A program made the position numbers and the translations under genes. A stretch of 64,000 nucleotides of DNA, from NCBI GenBank assembly GCA_017893485.1, contig CM030367.1:82218853-82282852 (forward strand), written 5' to 3'. Positions 1 to 10,892 of the stretch are shown here, in pieces. The notes under the pieces were generated by a model. It made no database searches, had not been told where the DNA came from, and was given only the letters and a program-made list of their open reading frames with translations. Origin of the DNA: Hemerocallis citrina. Taxonomy: Eukaryota > Streptophyta > Magnoliopsida > Asparagales > Asphodelaceae. Numbering within the stretch: the first letter of the stretch is position 1; each line of letters starts with the position of its first letter.

Positions 1-669
1 GGATTATGCTTTCATAACACAATAACATTCACTTCCATTTAATTGATTTTGAATTACCATATTTGATCTGATTGTATTATACTTCATTGAGTAATTGTTT
101 TAGATTAGAATGCATCACTGAGTTAATTTTGATTAGAATGCTTTTTTTTATTATGCAATTTCGGAATATTCTTTTTTTGAATATTTGGGTGTTTGCTGCT
201 TTGAAATATCGTCGCAAATTCTTTAATTGACTCGCTTGATCGTGCTTTTATGGACAAATTCATACTTAATCCCTGTATTTCGCGTTTTTGTAGCTGCAAA
301 ATTGTATCTTGATCTGCTTTGCTGCAATTTCACTTCACGTATACATCACAACAAATTTTCTCTTTTAAATTCATACATGGTTAACTACATAAAAAACAAA
401 CAAGGGAGAACTAACTCATGCAGTTTGAGGCGTTAACCGTAACTCATGAAGTTAGAAAATGAATTGCTACGTGTGTTAGAATCCAAATTAAAAAAGAAAT
501 CTCTTATGCTCAAGTCACACATAGCAAGGAATTTCCGATTCACTACTGTTGTAAATTCACAATACAATTTTTGAATCCCGAGTTGTTGACAAATAATCCT
601 GCAATATACAAACCAATAACATCAAGGTCACTTCAAAATCCTACTTCAAAGTACATCAATACATCAACG
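1..669. other. AT-rich stretch, no gene recognised
   Basis: I see no coding signal, splice-flanked exon or terminal repeat here. Short open frames are of the length expected by chance. It may be intron or intergenic DNA. Confidence 0.5.
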
Positions 670-777
670 TCTACTAGCAAATAAAAATCTATATAAATCA
701 TGCCTTACTGTTTACATGATTTTTCATATGTTGTATCGTTCTGAATACGTGTCGTAGGCACGTGCCCACAGGCATAC

Positions 778-780
<3 letters not shown>
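670..780 (+). mobile_element. Decayed Helitron 3' end
   Basis: The stretch ACTGTTTACATG...TTTCATATGTTGTATCGTTCTGAA followed by a hairpin of the form ACGTGtC-gta-GGCACGT matches the 3' ends of the better preserved Helitrons at 6716-7128 and 22400-22983. The terminal CTAG is lost (the sequence reads GGCATACCCA) and an AT microsatellite follows at once. It is only a relic. Confidence 0.4.

Positions 781-853
<73 letters not shown>
781..853. repeat. (AT)n microsatellite
   Basis: About 73 bp of pure AT dinucleotide. It directly abuts the decayed Helitron 3' end, as other AT tracts in the window do. Confidence 0.95.
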
Positions 854-855
<2 letters not shown>

Positions 856-861
856 CTTAAG

Positions 862-1544
862 TACGGGGTGTTACAGAAGTCGTAAAATATATCTACATAC
901 TCTTTGGTGGATTTGCTTCATTGATAGAAACATAAAATTCCGCATTTCTTTTTTTGTTTGTTCCACGAATCTAACAATCTAGTGTGGAACGACAGAGGCA
1001 CATATCTCTCGGTAAGCTTCTCTTTTATGGCTTCCAAGTGGCTATGAGTGCCAAGCCTCGGCCTCTGCGGGCGTATTCAAGATTGGTCCAGTGTTGGCAA
1101 TTTTGATCTTCAAGGCTTCGCTCATGTCAAACCACACGAAGTAGTGGTCCATGGCACGGATCCAATTGAGATAAGTTTGAAATTCCATACGGCCTTCAAA
1201 GTAGGGAACGTCGGCCTTGACGTTCTTATATTGCTCGTCAGGGTCATGATCTTGACGTCGGCCATCACGATCATTCCCTTGACGGATCTAACGATGAAGC
1301 TCAGGGGCCACATTTTGATTTAATTCCACTTGCTCAAGCCTCTGATTGATATTGGCAAGAGTTACTTGAATGGCAGCGAGGGAAGTGGAAAATATCAGAG
1401 TTGTCCATCTTGGTTCGATGAGGGACTCGCTGATTTCTAGGATTTCTGATTGGGTAGTTTGTGAGGGACAAGAAAGGCTCCTCGAAATTTGTGATGGTGC
1501 TGCGTAGACGCATTCACCAACGGTAGAAAACTAGAGGTCGCAGG
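862..1544 (-). pseudogene. Gypsy (Ty3) gag relic, left half of a split element
   Basis: On the minus strand the translation shows a Ty3/Gypsy gag: a stretch reading DVPYFEGRMEFQTYLNWI, then MDHYFVWFDMSEALK, then a segment resembling YEKLTERYVPLSFHTRLLDSWN, the usual gag order ending in the 'RLL..WN' motif. Stops interrupt it. At 862-875 the sequence ends GGGGTGTTACA, the plus-strand end of an LTR starting TGTAACACCCC on the minus strand. So gag lies next to the 3' LTR and pol is missing: the element was internally deleted before a Copia element split it at 1544/1545. The rest lies at 4534-4706. Confidence 0.7.
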
Positions 1545-2249
1545 TGTTAGGAATTTGAGGATCTTGTTGAGTCTTTTACACAATCAACACAAACCACCAA
1601 GCAAAACTAGATCACACCAATCACACAAAGCACACGAAAATTGTCCCGGTTGGGGCTTCGCTGTAATCCGGGGGAAGAAGAACCGAGATATAATTTCAAC
1701 TAAAGAAGATACAAGAATATTACAATTCTCACCACGACCCTCTCTCAAGCCTAATGAAACTTGATGTTGCTTATAATGGAGAAACTCTCTCACCCTCTCT
1801 ATGAAGTACTATCTTCTTCTATTCGGCACTCAATATTATGGATCTATGAGCCGTTACAATTGTATATATATATAGATCTAGAGACAAACTCTAAGTTAAC
1901 ATCTTGTTACAATAGCCATTGGATAGTACATAAGAGATAACCCTACGATAGGAGCCACACGATCCAACTTAAAGAGCAAGTTGGGATTTTCACGAATTTG
2001 CCAGACTCAAGCCCGAAATCCATCAGCGCCGCGAATGGTCGACCGCATCAACAAGTCGGTCGACTGTCCCCCTCTCGGGAAGACTGCGTACAAAAGTCGG
2101 TCGACCGCACATAGGTTGCGGTCGACCGCAACTCCCACTGTTGCTACCGACTGTTTCTTCTCTCCTCCACTCCATCTCCAATCGTCTCTATCCCTCCATT
2201 GTCTTATCGTCTTCTTATCCAATATCGTATGTAAGACATAAACCCAACA
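1545..2249 (-). repeat. 3' LTR of the deleted Copia element
   Basis: It starts TGTTAG and ends AACCCAACA in plus orientation. It contains four GTCGAC palindromes in about 90 bp (2038-2125). A diverged but clearly related copy stands alone at about 9031-9728. Confidence 0.9.
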
Positions 2250-2605
2250 ATCCCCACCTTGGATTGCATATGCATGAATCCATACCTGTGTGATTTAAAA
2301 CTCTTCTAGACCTTTCTTCTCCGCTTTGTAAACAATATGTTTCTATGGCTTCTTCTGCTAGTTGAACAAACCTCCACCTGTTTTCCTCCAGTTGTATGCC
2401 CCTCTCAAGAGCACACCCTTGTAGATGTAATCATGGAGGTGCCACCCTCCACACGAACTCCACCTACATCAAGGCTCTCTCCACCTTCCAACGGTATTCG
2501 AACGTTGCAGTCTCGATTTGGTAATTCTACTAACAGCTTACTAGATGATGCTTTAGGAACAATGGGCTTCCATACACTCGGCCAAGATTTTCTGCTCCCA
2601 CGAAG

Positions 2606-3825
2606 CTAGTAGAGGTTGTGTTGACCCTGCCCAATCCCCCTCTTACCCTTTATTACCTTACGACGAGTCTCCCAAACTGACAAAACTCCACCTCGAGCTG
2701 TGTACCTGCAACCACGAGCATCAAGAGTCCCCAAGGATATAAGATTCTGTTGTATCGAAGGAATCTGTATGACCTCTTCTAGCATGAACCCTTTACCATC
2801 CGGCGTCTCCAATTTAACTATTCCATCACCCACTACTTCACAAATCTCACCACTCCACGTTCTCACACTACGACCTGTTGACGACTTGTAAGTAGAAAAC
2901 AACTCCCACTCGGAGCAAATATGAGAACTTTCCGAATCAAGATACCAACTTGAATCCACATCTGAAGAACTTGAAACAAGAAGACAATAATCGTTATTAT
3001 TATCTGACTCAGTTGCGCTGACTATATGGACTTGTTCCCCTTCTTTAGTAGCACTCTTCTGACTCAACCACTTGCGACAGTCTCTCTTGTAATACCCAAC
3101 TCCTCTACAGTATTGGCAACGAATCTTACCCTTGTGTGCCGCATCCCTTCCAATTGAAGTATCACCATCCACCACAAAACACCCTAAAGAGATAGACTCT
3201 CCTTTATGAGTCCCCTTTCTCAGTTCATCTTTCTTCAGACCCTTAATCACCCCGGCTACAGTAAGTGTCTCCTTCGCTGATTTTCCATATAGCATGGTAG
3301 TTATCAAGTGATCAAAAGAAGTTGGCAGTGAATAAATCAAGTTGAAAGCTTTATAATCTTGGCTAAGATCATCAGCGTTAATCGCCTTCAGTTCAGATAT
3401 TACCTTATTGAACTCCACAATATGAACTTGAAGATGGGTACCTTCCTTCATTGAGAACCTAACAGCTTCCTCTTTCAATACATCCAATCTAGCAACGACG
3501 ATCCCGAGTAGTCAGATTTGAGTCTCGCCCATAGACTCGCCGCACTTTTCTCCTCAAGGATATTATACTTGACTTCGTCCGCCAATTGCAACCGGATTAA
3601 ACTCAAGGCCTTCAAACAAATCTCATCGCACTTCTCCTGCTTCACGTAGGTTGGTTTCTTCTCTTCTAGGGCAAGGTGCAAGTCCTTCTGCACCAAAACA
3701 TCATACATGTCCACCATCCCTAGAATGAAATTGATCTTACCACCAAACTGCTTGATCTTCGTCTTTTGATCTGCCATCTCCAAGGAACTCGAACAAACCC
3801 ACAGACCTGATTGCTCTGATACCAC
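2606..3825 (-). pseudogene. Copia gag plus start of protease, broken
   Basis: The N-terminal part (3475-3825) reads like a Copia gag start (KQFGGKINFILGMVDMYDVL, then KALSLIRLQLADEV). The frame then shifts to 2606-3487, which continues gag with RFSMKEGTHLQVHIVEFNKV and a zinc knuckle, CQYCRGVGYYKRDC, in which the usual histidine is tyrosine. The protease start follows as WYLDSESSHIC, where the active-site DSG reads DSE. After about 293 codons in the second frame it stops, with no integrase or reverse transcriptase. Frameshift, altered knuckle and altered protease site show that it is dead. Gag would form the virus-like particle of the element. Confidence 0.8.
3812..3823 (-). other. Primer binding site for initiator tRNA-Met
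   Basis: GCTCTGATACCA on the plus strand is TGGTATCAGAGC on the minus strand, the standard complement of the 3' end of plant initiator tRNA-Met. It lies three bases from the 5' LTR of the deleted Copia element. Confidence 0.85.
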
Positions 3826-3826
3826 T

Positions 3827-4533
3827 TGTTAGGAATTTGAGGATCTTGTTGAGTCTTTAACACAATCAACACAAACCACCAAGCAAAACTAGATCACACC
3901 AATCACACAAAGCACACAAGAATTGTCCCGGTTGGAGCTTTCGCCTTAATCCGGGAAGGAATAACCGAGATATTATTTCAACTAAAGAAGATATAAGAAT
4001 ATTACAATTCTCATCACGACCCTCTCTCAAGCCTAATGGAACTTGATGTTGCTTACAATGGAGAAACTCTCTCACCCTCTCTATGAAGTACTCTCTTCTT
4101 CTTCGGCACTCAATAGAATCATAATGAATCTATGAGTCGTTACAATTGTATATATATAGATCTAGAGACAAATCCTAAGTTGATATCTTATTACAATAGC
4201 CATTGAATAGTACATAAGAGATAACCCTACGATAGGAACCACACGATCCAACTTGAAGAGCAAGTGGGGCTTTTCACGAATCAGCCAGACTCAAGCCCGA
4301 AATCCATCAGCGCTGCGAACGGTCGACCGCACCTACAATTCGGTCGATTGTCCCCCTCTCGGGAAGACTGCGTACAAGGGTCGGTCGACCGCACATAGGT
4401 TGCGGTCGACCGCAACTCCCACTGTTGCCGCCGACTGTTTCTTCTCACCTCCACTCCATCTCCAATCGTCTCTATCCCTCCATCGTCTTATCGTCTTCTT
4501 ATCCAACATCGTATGTAAGAAATAAACCCAACA
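3827..4533 (-). repeat. 5' LTR of the deleted Copia element
   Basis: Partner of the LTR at 1545-2249, with scattered substitutions and small indels. One of the four GTCGAC palindromes has changed here (GTCGATT at about 4341). The divergence between the two LTRs says the insertion is old. Confidence 0.9.
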
Positions 4534-4706
4534 GTAGGGATGTATGTTTGCTGAAATTTTGGAAAACATGACCTAAATGCACTTAAAATATATTTTTTTA
4601 ATGAACTAAAAGTGTTGAATGCAAATAATTCCTAAATGAATGCAAAAATTATGACTAAGTGATGCAAGAACTAGGGTTTTAAAAAACATTCGCTCTGATA
4701 CCAAAA
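4534..4706 (-). mobile_element. Right half of the split Gypsy element, with primer site
   Basis: This continues the Gypsy relic across the Copia insertion. It ends with CGCTCTGATACCA (4691-4703), minus-strand TGGTATCAGAGCG, a tRNA-Met primer site. An LTR should follow at about 4707 (TGATGTAAAC...), but I could not find its far end. Confidence 0.6.
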
Positions 4707-5500
4707 TGATGTAAACTTAACCCTATACAGAGAATTTCGAAGAATATTAAAAGATTAAGTTTACCAACATGTAATGTAGATTAAGTCTCAATACAAATCT
4801 TCAAAATACAAATCTTCAAAATATTCTAATGCAGAAAATAAAGAATATAAATTGCAAAACTACTACATATTGCTAAAATTGTCAAAAACAAATACGAATG
4901 TTGAAATAAAAATACTAGGCTAATAGGAACAGTCTATCTAGACGATGCATGTGCTGATAGCAGCGCCTGAATCGTCTCGAACCGATGTCCTCATCATTTT
5001 TGTTTTTTTAAATTTTTTTGCATGTCACACCAAGAGATAGTTAAAATGAAGAAAGATGGAACACCGAAGGCAAGCAAACATAATAATGTTAAGCAGGCAT
5101 TTATTATATGCTCCATCAGTTGAACATATATGTTTTAGAATGATGACTATTTACCATTTAATGAATTAGCAAAATCAGTAAATACTCAATCATAAACATT
5201 TATTTACTTTTATATTACATATATCTATTTTAAAGTAATAATTTTTTTTTCATCTTATTCAGTTTCATCTTAGTCTAGGTAAATACATCTTCTCTTGATT
5301 CTGTCAAATAAAAATTTCAGATTTCTTATAATTTTCTTTGGTTTAATTTAATTTTAAAAATTATATTACTTACAATGTTAAGTATTTGTTAATTCCGTAA
5401 TAAAATAATTAGGTATAAATTTAATTTAAAAACTACATATTTCCTCAACTTTATTACCAGAGACTCTGTGTTATAGAATTAGAAAAAGAAGGAAGACTAC
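4707..5500. other. No gene; possible LTR remnant then intron-like DNA
   Basis: The first part probably includes a truncated 5' LTR of the Gypsy relic. The rest is AT-rich and lies downstream of the last visible V-ATPase exon. The next expected exons of that gene were not found here. Confidence 0.4.
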
Positions 5501-5787
5501 CTGGTTTGCCAGAGTATTGAAATGTTTAATATTACGCATCATCCAAACTGACTTATAGAACGGACAAAATTTGTCATAACTGTTGACAGAAGCAATACCA
5601 TTAAAGTTGACTGAATACATAGAAAGGAAAACTAACTGAATGAGATCAATGAAGAGGTAAAACATGCAAGAAATAATCAGTAACACTTACGGAGTAAAGG
5701 CATTCTGTGCAAGATAATCTTCTCTTAAGAGCTTTGCAGTCTTTAGCGTAATTTGTCAGTTTCTGCTAAAGCATCTTTACCAACAAG
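5501..5787 (-). pseudogene. VHA-A: V-ATPase catalytic subunit A, two later exons, broken
   Basis: Two minus-strand exons of the vacuolar proton pump catalytic subunit. The first (5691-5787) has an AG acceptor (TTGCAG) and GTAAGTG donor and encodes LVGKDALAE followed, one frame over, by TAKLLREDYLAQNAFTP. A single A is missing from an A run, which shifts the frame. The second (5501-5579) follows a CAACAG acceptor, ends CAG|GTAGTC, and encodes YDKFCPFYKSVWMM then NIKHFNTLANQ, near the family consensus. The split proline codon across the intron fits perfectly. The remaining C-terminal exons were not seen. The upstream exons lie 29 kb away at 34892-36494. The copy is not functional. Confidence 0.85.
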
Positions 5788-5840
5788 CTGCAAAACATAA
5801 CAAATATCTTTTCAAAAAGAGCTATCAAAACGTAGCTCTA

Positions 5841-6715
5841 TCTATACTAGTATTTTTCACGTGCAATGCACGTTTTGATAAAGAGTTGGAGTTAAATGTG
5901 CGATATATGTAAGTCAACAGTAAATAGCACGTGCAATGAATGCCTTAATTTTAAAAAATGGAACTGAACGGGCGATACACGTATTTTTTAAAAATTAAGA
6001 AGAAAAACTTTTGATGTGTACGTGCGATGTACGTATTGAAAAATAGATTTGGAGTTGCACGTGCTTTGCACATGTTTGTTTGGTGACATAGTGAACCTGA
6101 GACCTCATTCATATTAGTTATGCGATGCACGTGTTGGTAGATTGACAAATGACACTAAGGCCTTCTCTTATTATAATATTAGAGATAATAAAACACAAAG
6201 AAAGCTATCAAGTGGCTCTCCTTCAATAGTAATGAAATCAATGGTCGAGATCTAACATCCCCCAAAAAATTTCCCCCAAAATTCAAATTCAAATCCCACC
6301 AAAACAACTCTTTTATTTATTTAATTATTTAATTATTTATCTCTCTCTCTCTGTCTCTCTCTCTCTTTCATTCTCTCTATATTTAGAAATTTAGATTTCC
6401 AGATTTCAGGTTTGTAAATTTTCAAATTTTTTATTTTTTTTATTGCTCATGTTACATTAAAAATAACAAATATCTCATCAATAGTTAAATTTCATCATTT
6501 TCAAGCCTCAGTTTTGAGAAGTTGGATTTTGTACCCCCATTTATAATTATTTTTCAACATATACTAATGGAAACATTGACTTTTATTTACAACTAATTAT
6601 TGTCATACTATTCAAACTTGAGATACATAATTGTTGTTTTACTATTTACAAGAATTTTCATATGATGTATTGTTCCGAAGACGTGCCGTAGGCACGTGTA
6701 CATGGGCAAATCTAG
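5841..6715 (+). mobile_element. Non-autonomous Helitron A, carrying a nested Helitron
   Basis: It starts TCTATA after host A (5840) and ends with a 7-bp-arm hairpin, ACGTGCC-gta-GGCACGT (6681-6697), then CTAG (6712-6715), all standard Helitron ends. A minus-strand Helitron (5847-6185) sits six bases inside its 5' end. Removing it restores TCTATATAATAAAACAC, exactly the 5' end of copy B. Without the insert the element is 536 bp. It has no Rep/helicase gene and must rely on an autonomous partner. The body holds degenerate TTTA and CT runs. Confidence 0.85.
5847..6185 (-). mobile_element. Small nested Helitron, minus strand
   Basis: Read on the minus strand it begins TCTCTAATATTATAATAAG, the common plant Helitron 5' start, and ends with a hairpin (CGTGCA-t-TGCACG, plus 5860-5872) and CTAG (5847-5850). 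It lies between A and T of the host, as Helitrons do, the host here being Helitron A. The 339-bp body has about seven imperfect copies of the same CGTGC...GCACG hairpin at 40-60 bp spacing and no open frame. Confidence 0.85.
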
Positions 6716-6873
6716 TCTATATAATAAAACACAAAGAAAGCTATCAAGTGGCTCTCCTTCAAACCCCCCAAAATCAAAGGCCCAGATCTAACCTTACAAA
6801 ACACATTTTTCCCCCAAAAGTTTTCCCCCAAAACTCAAATTCAAATGCCCCAAAACAACTCATTTATTTAATT

Positions 6874-6927
<54 letters not shown>

Positions 6928-7128
6928 GGAAACATAGACTTTTATATCCCAAATTATAATTATTTTTCACTATATACTAATGGAAACATGGACTTTTATT
7001 TACAACTAATTATTGTCATACTATTCAAACTTCAGCTAGATAATTGTTGATTTACTGTTTACAAGGTTTTTCATATGCTGTATTGTTCTGAAGACGTGCC
7101 ATAGGCACGTGGCCACGGGAAAATCTAG
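6716..7128 (+). mobile_element. Non-autonomous Helitron B, abutting copy A
   Basis: 413 bp. It starts TCTATATAATAAAAC immediately after the CTAG of copy A, with no host base between, and ends with hairpin ACGTGCC-ata-GGCACGT (7094-7110) and CTAG (7125-7128) followed by host T. It shares about 70 bp at the 5' end and 170 bp at the 3' end with copy A. The body contains a CT tract and an AT tract (6878-6927). Confidence 0.85.
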
Positions 7129-7302
7129 TGTATAAATAAGTTTATAAATAAATTTTATCACCAATTAAAAAACCGAAAATAATATAGAAGTAAGCACCTA
7201 CTATAATTTTTTAGTATGGAACAACAGAAGCCAATAGAGGTATATTGCAACCAAGGAGGACAACATAATTAAATATACAAAAAAAAAAAAGAGCACGGAA
7301 TC

Positions 7303-8415
7303 CAGTGTTCTAAAAAGCGGCTTAGGCGGCCGCCTAGGCGCTAGGCGGCCCTTCAACGCCTCGCCTAGGGGCTAGGCATTTAAGAAAATTGGTTAATGGT
7401 TCTAGGCGATTAAAAGCGGGTCTAGGCGGTACGTAATCGGTGTAAGCGGGTCTAGGCGGGCTAGACCCGCTTAGGACTTAATTATTAAAAAAAAGGGACC
7501 CGACTTATTCCAACCCGACCCGGTCCAATACACTCAAACCCCTGAAACTTCTCTTTCTCCTCTAAATCCCCCGTAAAAAAACCCTAAATCAATTCTATTC
7601 TCTAAATCCCTAAATCATCTTCTCTAAAACCCCCAAATCACCTCCTCTGCCTCCCTCCTCGCAGTCAGAGGCTCGCATCTCGCAACGCGCTTCAATTTCG
7701 ACCTCCTCCGCCTCCCTCCCCCTTCGCCTCCCTCCTTGTAGTCGTCAACACAACCTCCTCCGCCTCCCTCCTCGCAATCGCTGCTCTTACTCACTCTGTC
7801 ACTCAGTCGTCAAAACCTCCTCCTCCACCTCCCTCCTTACAGTCGCAGCTCGCTTCAACTTCAACCGACGTCAACACAACCTCTTTCTCCTCTCTTCAGC
7901 TTCAAAATCAAGTCGTCAACACAAGCACACACTGCCTCCCGCCTTGCTTCACCTCCGACGTCAACACTACGTCCTCTTCTCTCTCAAACTTCTCCTGACG
8001 CAACCCTCCCCCATCCCCTGATTCAAGCCTCCTGCTTCCTCACACTGTTTGCTCCTTGAACTGGAATAGCCGAACAGGTAATCTCCACTACTGATCATCG
8101 TCATAGATTAATACTAGTCTAGTAGATGAGTATAAGACTATACAAAAAAAAGAAAAAGACTAATAATAATACACCGATTCAATTTTGTAAAACTCATCCT
8201 GCAATTGCAAGGAGAAATATCAAGAGTAAGAATTGGTAACAACAAAACAAAACAAAATGATAAAATATATAAATAAAATATATACATAAATAAATATATA
8301 TATAATATGTAAATAAAACTGCCTAGCGCCTAGCCGCTTAAGCTCCGCTTATAAGGCCTAGGCACTAGGCACCCATCGGCCACCCGACTGCCGCCTAGCG
8401 ACTTTTAGAACATTG
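7303..8415. mobile_element. Non-autonomous hAT element
   Basis: It is flanked by perfect 8-bp duplications ACGGAATC (7295-7302 and 8416-8423). The ends are CAGTGTTCTAAAAAGCGG and, on the other strand, CAATGTTCTAAAAGTCGC, fitting hAT. Both ends carry clustered TAGGCGG motifs (7320-7465 and 8322-8400 inverted), typical of subterminal transposase sites. The 1113-bp body has a pyrimidine-rich block (7500-8090) with degenerate CCTCCGCCTCCCTCC repeats that looks like captured 5'-UTR-like DNA, but no transposase. Confidence 0.9.
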
Positions 8416-8423
8416 ACGGAATC

Positions 8424-9030
8424 AGAAATATAACTAGAGATCTTTAAATCAGGTACGCTCCGGTGCGGTTGTGGTTAGGAAAAAAGAAAATAGAACAAAA
8501 CTGAAGCAGGACCGGTTGGGTAAGCAGCGATTTAGTGGATTTCGGCTGCTTTACGAGATTCTTTTCTAATATTTAATCATTTGCTGCTTACATTACCGCT
8601 TTTGGCTCTGCGTACCAATTTTTTTCTCTGTTAAAGCACTACATTTTGATGCTATTTACACCCTTGGCTCCTATTCCATTAGCCTTTCTTTGTCCAGATT
8701 ATGATCTTTTTTTGTCTTAATGGAGAAAGAGGCGTGGTTGCCAAACATTAGAACCGGGAATGGTAGGGAGTTAACTAACGACATGGACATCCCCGGCGGA
8801 AAGGATGACTAAGTTTTCATTTAAAGTCAACTTTAATTGGCTTTTCTCAGAGAACTATAGACTTACAAAGGATAATCTTATCGACGTAAATGTTAGGGCT
8901 CCAATACTTGCTTTAGGTGTCTTGACCACAAGGAGTACATGGATCACCTTCAACTTAAATGCTCCTTTGAAAGGAGCACCTGGAAATTGATTTTGAACAA
9001 ATTCAATATGTGGCGTCAACGAACGCCCGT
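8424..9030. other. No gene recognised
   Basis: One 61-codon open frame (8805-8990) has no recognisable motif and no clear splice context. I treat the stretch as intron or intergenic DNA. Confidence 0.4.
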
Positions 9031-9728
9031 TGTCGCAGCAGAACTAAATAGTACAATGAGGAAATTGAAGAGATGAGACAAATCAATTGAGCAAGCAAGT
9101 AGATCCACCAATCTAACACAAACACAATGATGATTTATCCCGGTTAACTTTTGCTTAATCCGGAAAAAAATATAGGGAGATCTGATATTCAACTAGAAGA
9201 TATTACAAGGATTACTAATTCACTCAATACAAGAAATTAAACTCACTCACCAAGAACTATCTCTCTCTCGAGCCTCTCTTTGCAATGGAGAAAATAATCT
9301 ATGAAGTATTCTACTCTTATATTGGAGAAGTTTACAATATATATAGAAGAATAAAGAGAAACCTATGTCTAATCTTGATTCTCAGTCGTGGGATATAACC
9401 TGGAAAAAAAGTAACTGAATAGGAGCCATACGATCTAACTTGGAGTTGAAGATTGGGCTAAAACGACCTAACAAATCGAGCCCCAAAACGAACACAGCGC
9501 CGCAGTCGGTCGACCGTCCAACCATCCTCCTCTCGGCCAAATCTTGTGCAACTGCGGTCGGGTGTGCGGTCGGGGGTGTGGTCAACCGCAACTTTGGACA
9601 GTCGACCGCAACTCTGCCTGCACTATTGCTGCTCTATTTTCTTCTACTCTCTTCGACGCTTCGACCTCCGTGCTTCATCTTACCTTATTCTAATCTAAAC
9701 CACGAGTATTCAAGACATATTCCTAACA
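9031..9728 (-). repeat. Solo LTR or LTR fragment related to the 1545/3827 family
   Basis: Shares the order of landmarks with the LTR at 1545-2249: ATCCCGGTT...TTAATCCGG, then TGGAGAAAAT...CTATGAAGTATTCT, then GTCGACCG palindromes (9507, 9599), ending CATATTCCTAACA. The left boundary is uncertain and I found no target duplication, so it may be truncated. No interior or partner LTR is nearby. Confidence 0.6.
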
Positions 9729-10181
9729 GTTTGCACTATTGCGGCCCTTGGGGGCTGGAGTGGGTAAAATGTATTAGCAGAATCAAAAAGAAATTATGGG
9801 ACATGGACCGTGGTGGCCTCTAAGCAGATTTCCCACATTAAACACACTCATATTTTCCTTTAAATTTGTGTTGATATTCTTCATAAGTAACAACTTGCTG
9901 CAGAAACGATAAGGAAGAAGACCAAATTAATCACCCCTTGGAGACTGGTAAGGTTCAGTTGGTAACATGGACACCGATGCATCTACTTGCAACGAGTTGG
10001 AGCAACAACAATGATAGTCCACTCAGGCACTACAATTACCGGGGAGGATCCTATTGTGCTTTTATTGGCTATGACTTGTACTTGCCGTTTGGTTTTCTTT
10101 ACAATTGGACTGCTTTTGTATTTTTCTCTTTTCTTTCTTTTGGAAGCAAATGAGGATCATGCTCTTCTTTTCTGGGTATCA

Positions 10182-10182
<1 letters not shown>
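9729..10182. other. No gene recognised
   Basis: Only short open frames (61-71 codons) without motifs. It lies between the solo LTR and the left arm of the inverted-repeat element. Confidence 0.4.
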
Positions 10183-10240
<58 letters not shown>

Positions 10241-10243
10241 GAG
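10183..10243. repeat. (AT)n(AG)n compound microsatellite
   Basis: AT then AG dinucleotides at the outer edge of the left arm. The mirror version (CT)n(AT)n lies at 22327-22403 on the right arm. Confidence 0.9.
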
Positions 10244-10892
10244 TGATCCAATGAGATACATCTTAAAATGAGATAATGAGATACATCAATAATGACCATT
10301 GGATATAATTAGATTGAGATAAATGGCTCTAATCCATTTAGTTTATTTCTACTAATCTATCAACAGAAAAACCAGAAGAAGAAAAAACCGAAACAAAAAC
10401 CAACTGTTATTGTTATTTCATCTATATGATGAACAAACCAGAGGATTCCCTAACCTAACTTGTGTTAATTCTCAAACTGCGTTCAATCCAGAGAGGTTCG
10501 CAGCGGGATCATTCATATGAAAACCATAAGAGATCTCTCCATATGAAAACCACAAGAGATCTCCCCATATGCACACATCTGTGCAAACACCATAGGCGAT
10601 GTTGCTAGCTATGCTATGCTATTTGTTTACGCCATATCAGAATTCATAACTGATATTTGTTTACGCCATATCAGCTATTAATTGACAATCTCGACTTATA
10701 ACTGTTGCGGATCATTGTCAATTAATAGCTATTACAGATCAGTGTCATCTAATAGTTTTTGTGATGGATACGGACCAACTAGCGTGTAGACAAGAAGAAA
10801 AAAAAACTCAAGAGAAACATATCCCCGGAGCGGTACTTCAATGAATGTACACAACAACCACTATAACCATAATTTTTTTCAGGTAAAAGTGG

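Larger units (their letters stand above)
1545..4533 (-). mobile_element. Internally deleted Ty1/Copia retrotransposon
   Basis: Two similar LTRs of about 705 bp (1545-2249, 3827-4533), each starting TGTTAGGAATTTG and ending CCCAACA, enclose a 1.6-kb interior. A methionine-initiator-tRNA primer site (TGGTATCAGAGC on the minus strand, 3812-3823) touches the right LTR. A purine tract (AAGGTGGGGA, minus strand, 2251-2260) touches the left LTR. This fixes the orientation as minus. The flanks are GCAGG (1540-1544) and GTAGG (4534-4538), a target duplication with one change. Only gag and the start of protease remain; integrase, reverse transcriptase and RNase H are gone, so it could only have moved with help from a complete relative. 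Confidence 0.9.
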
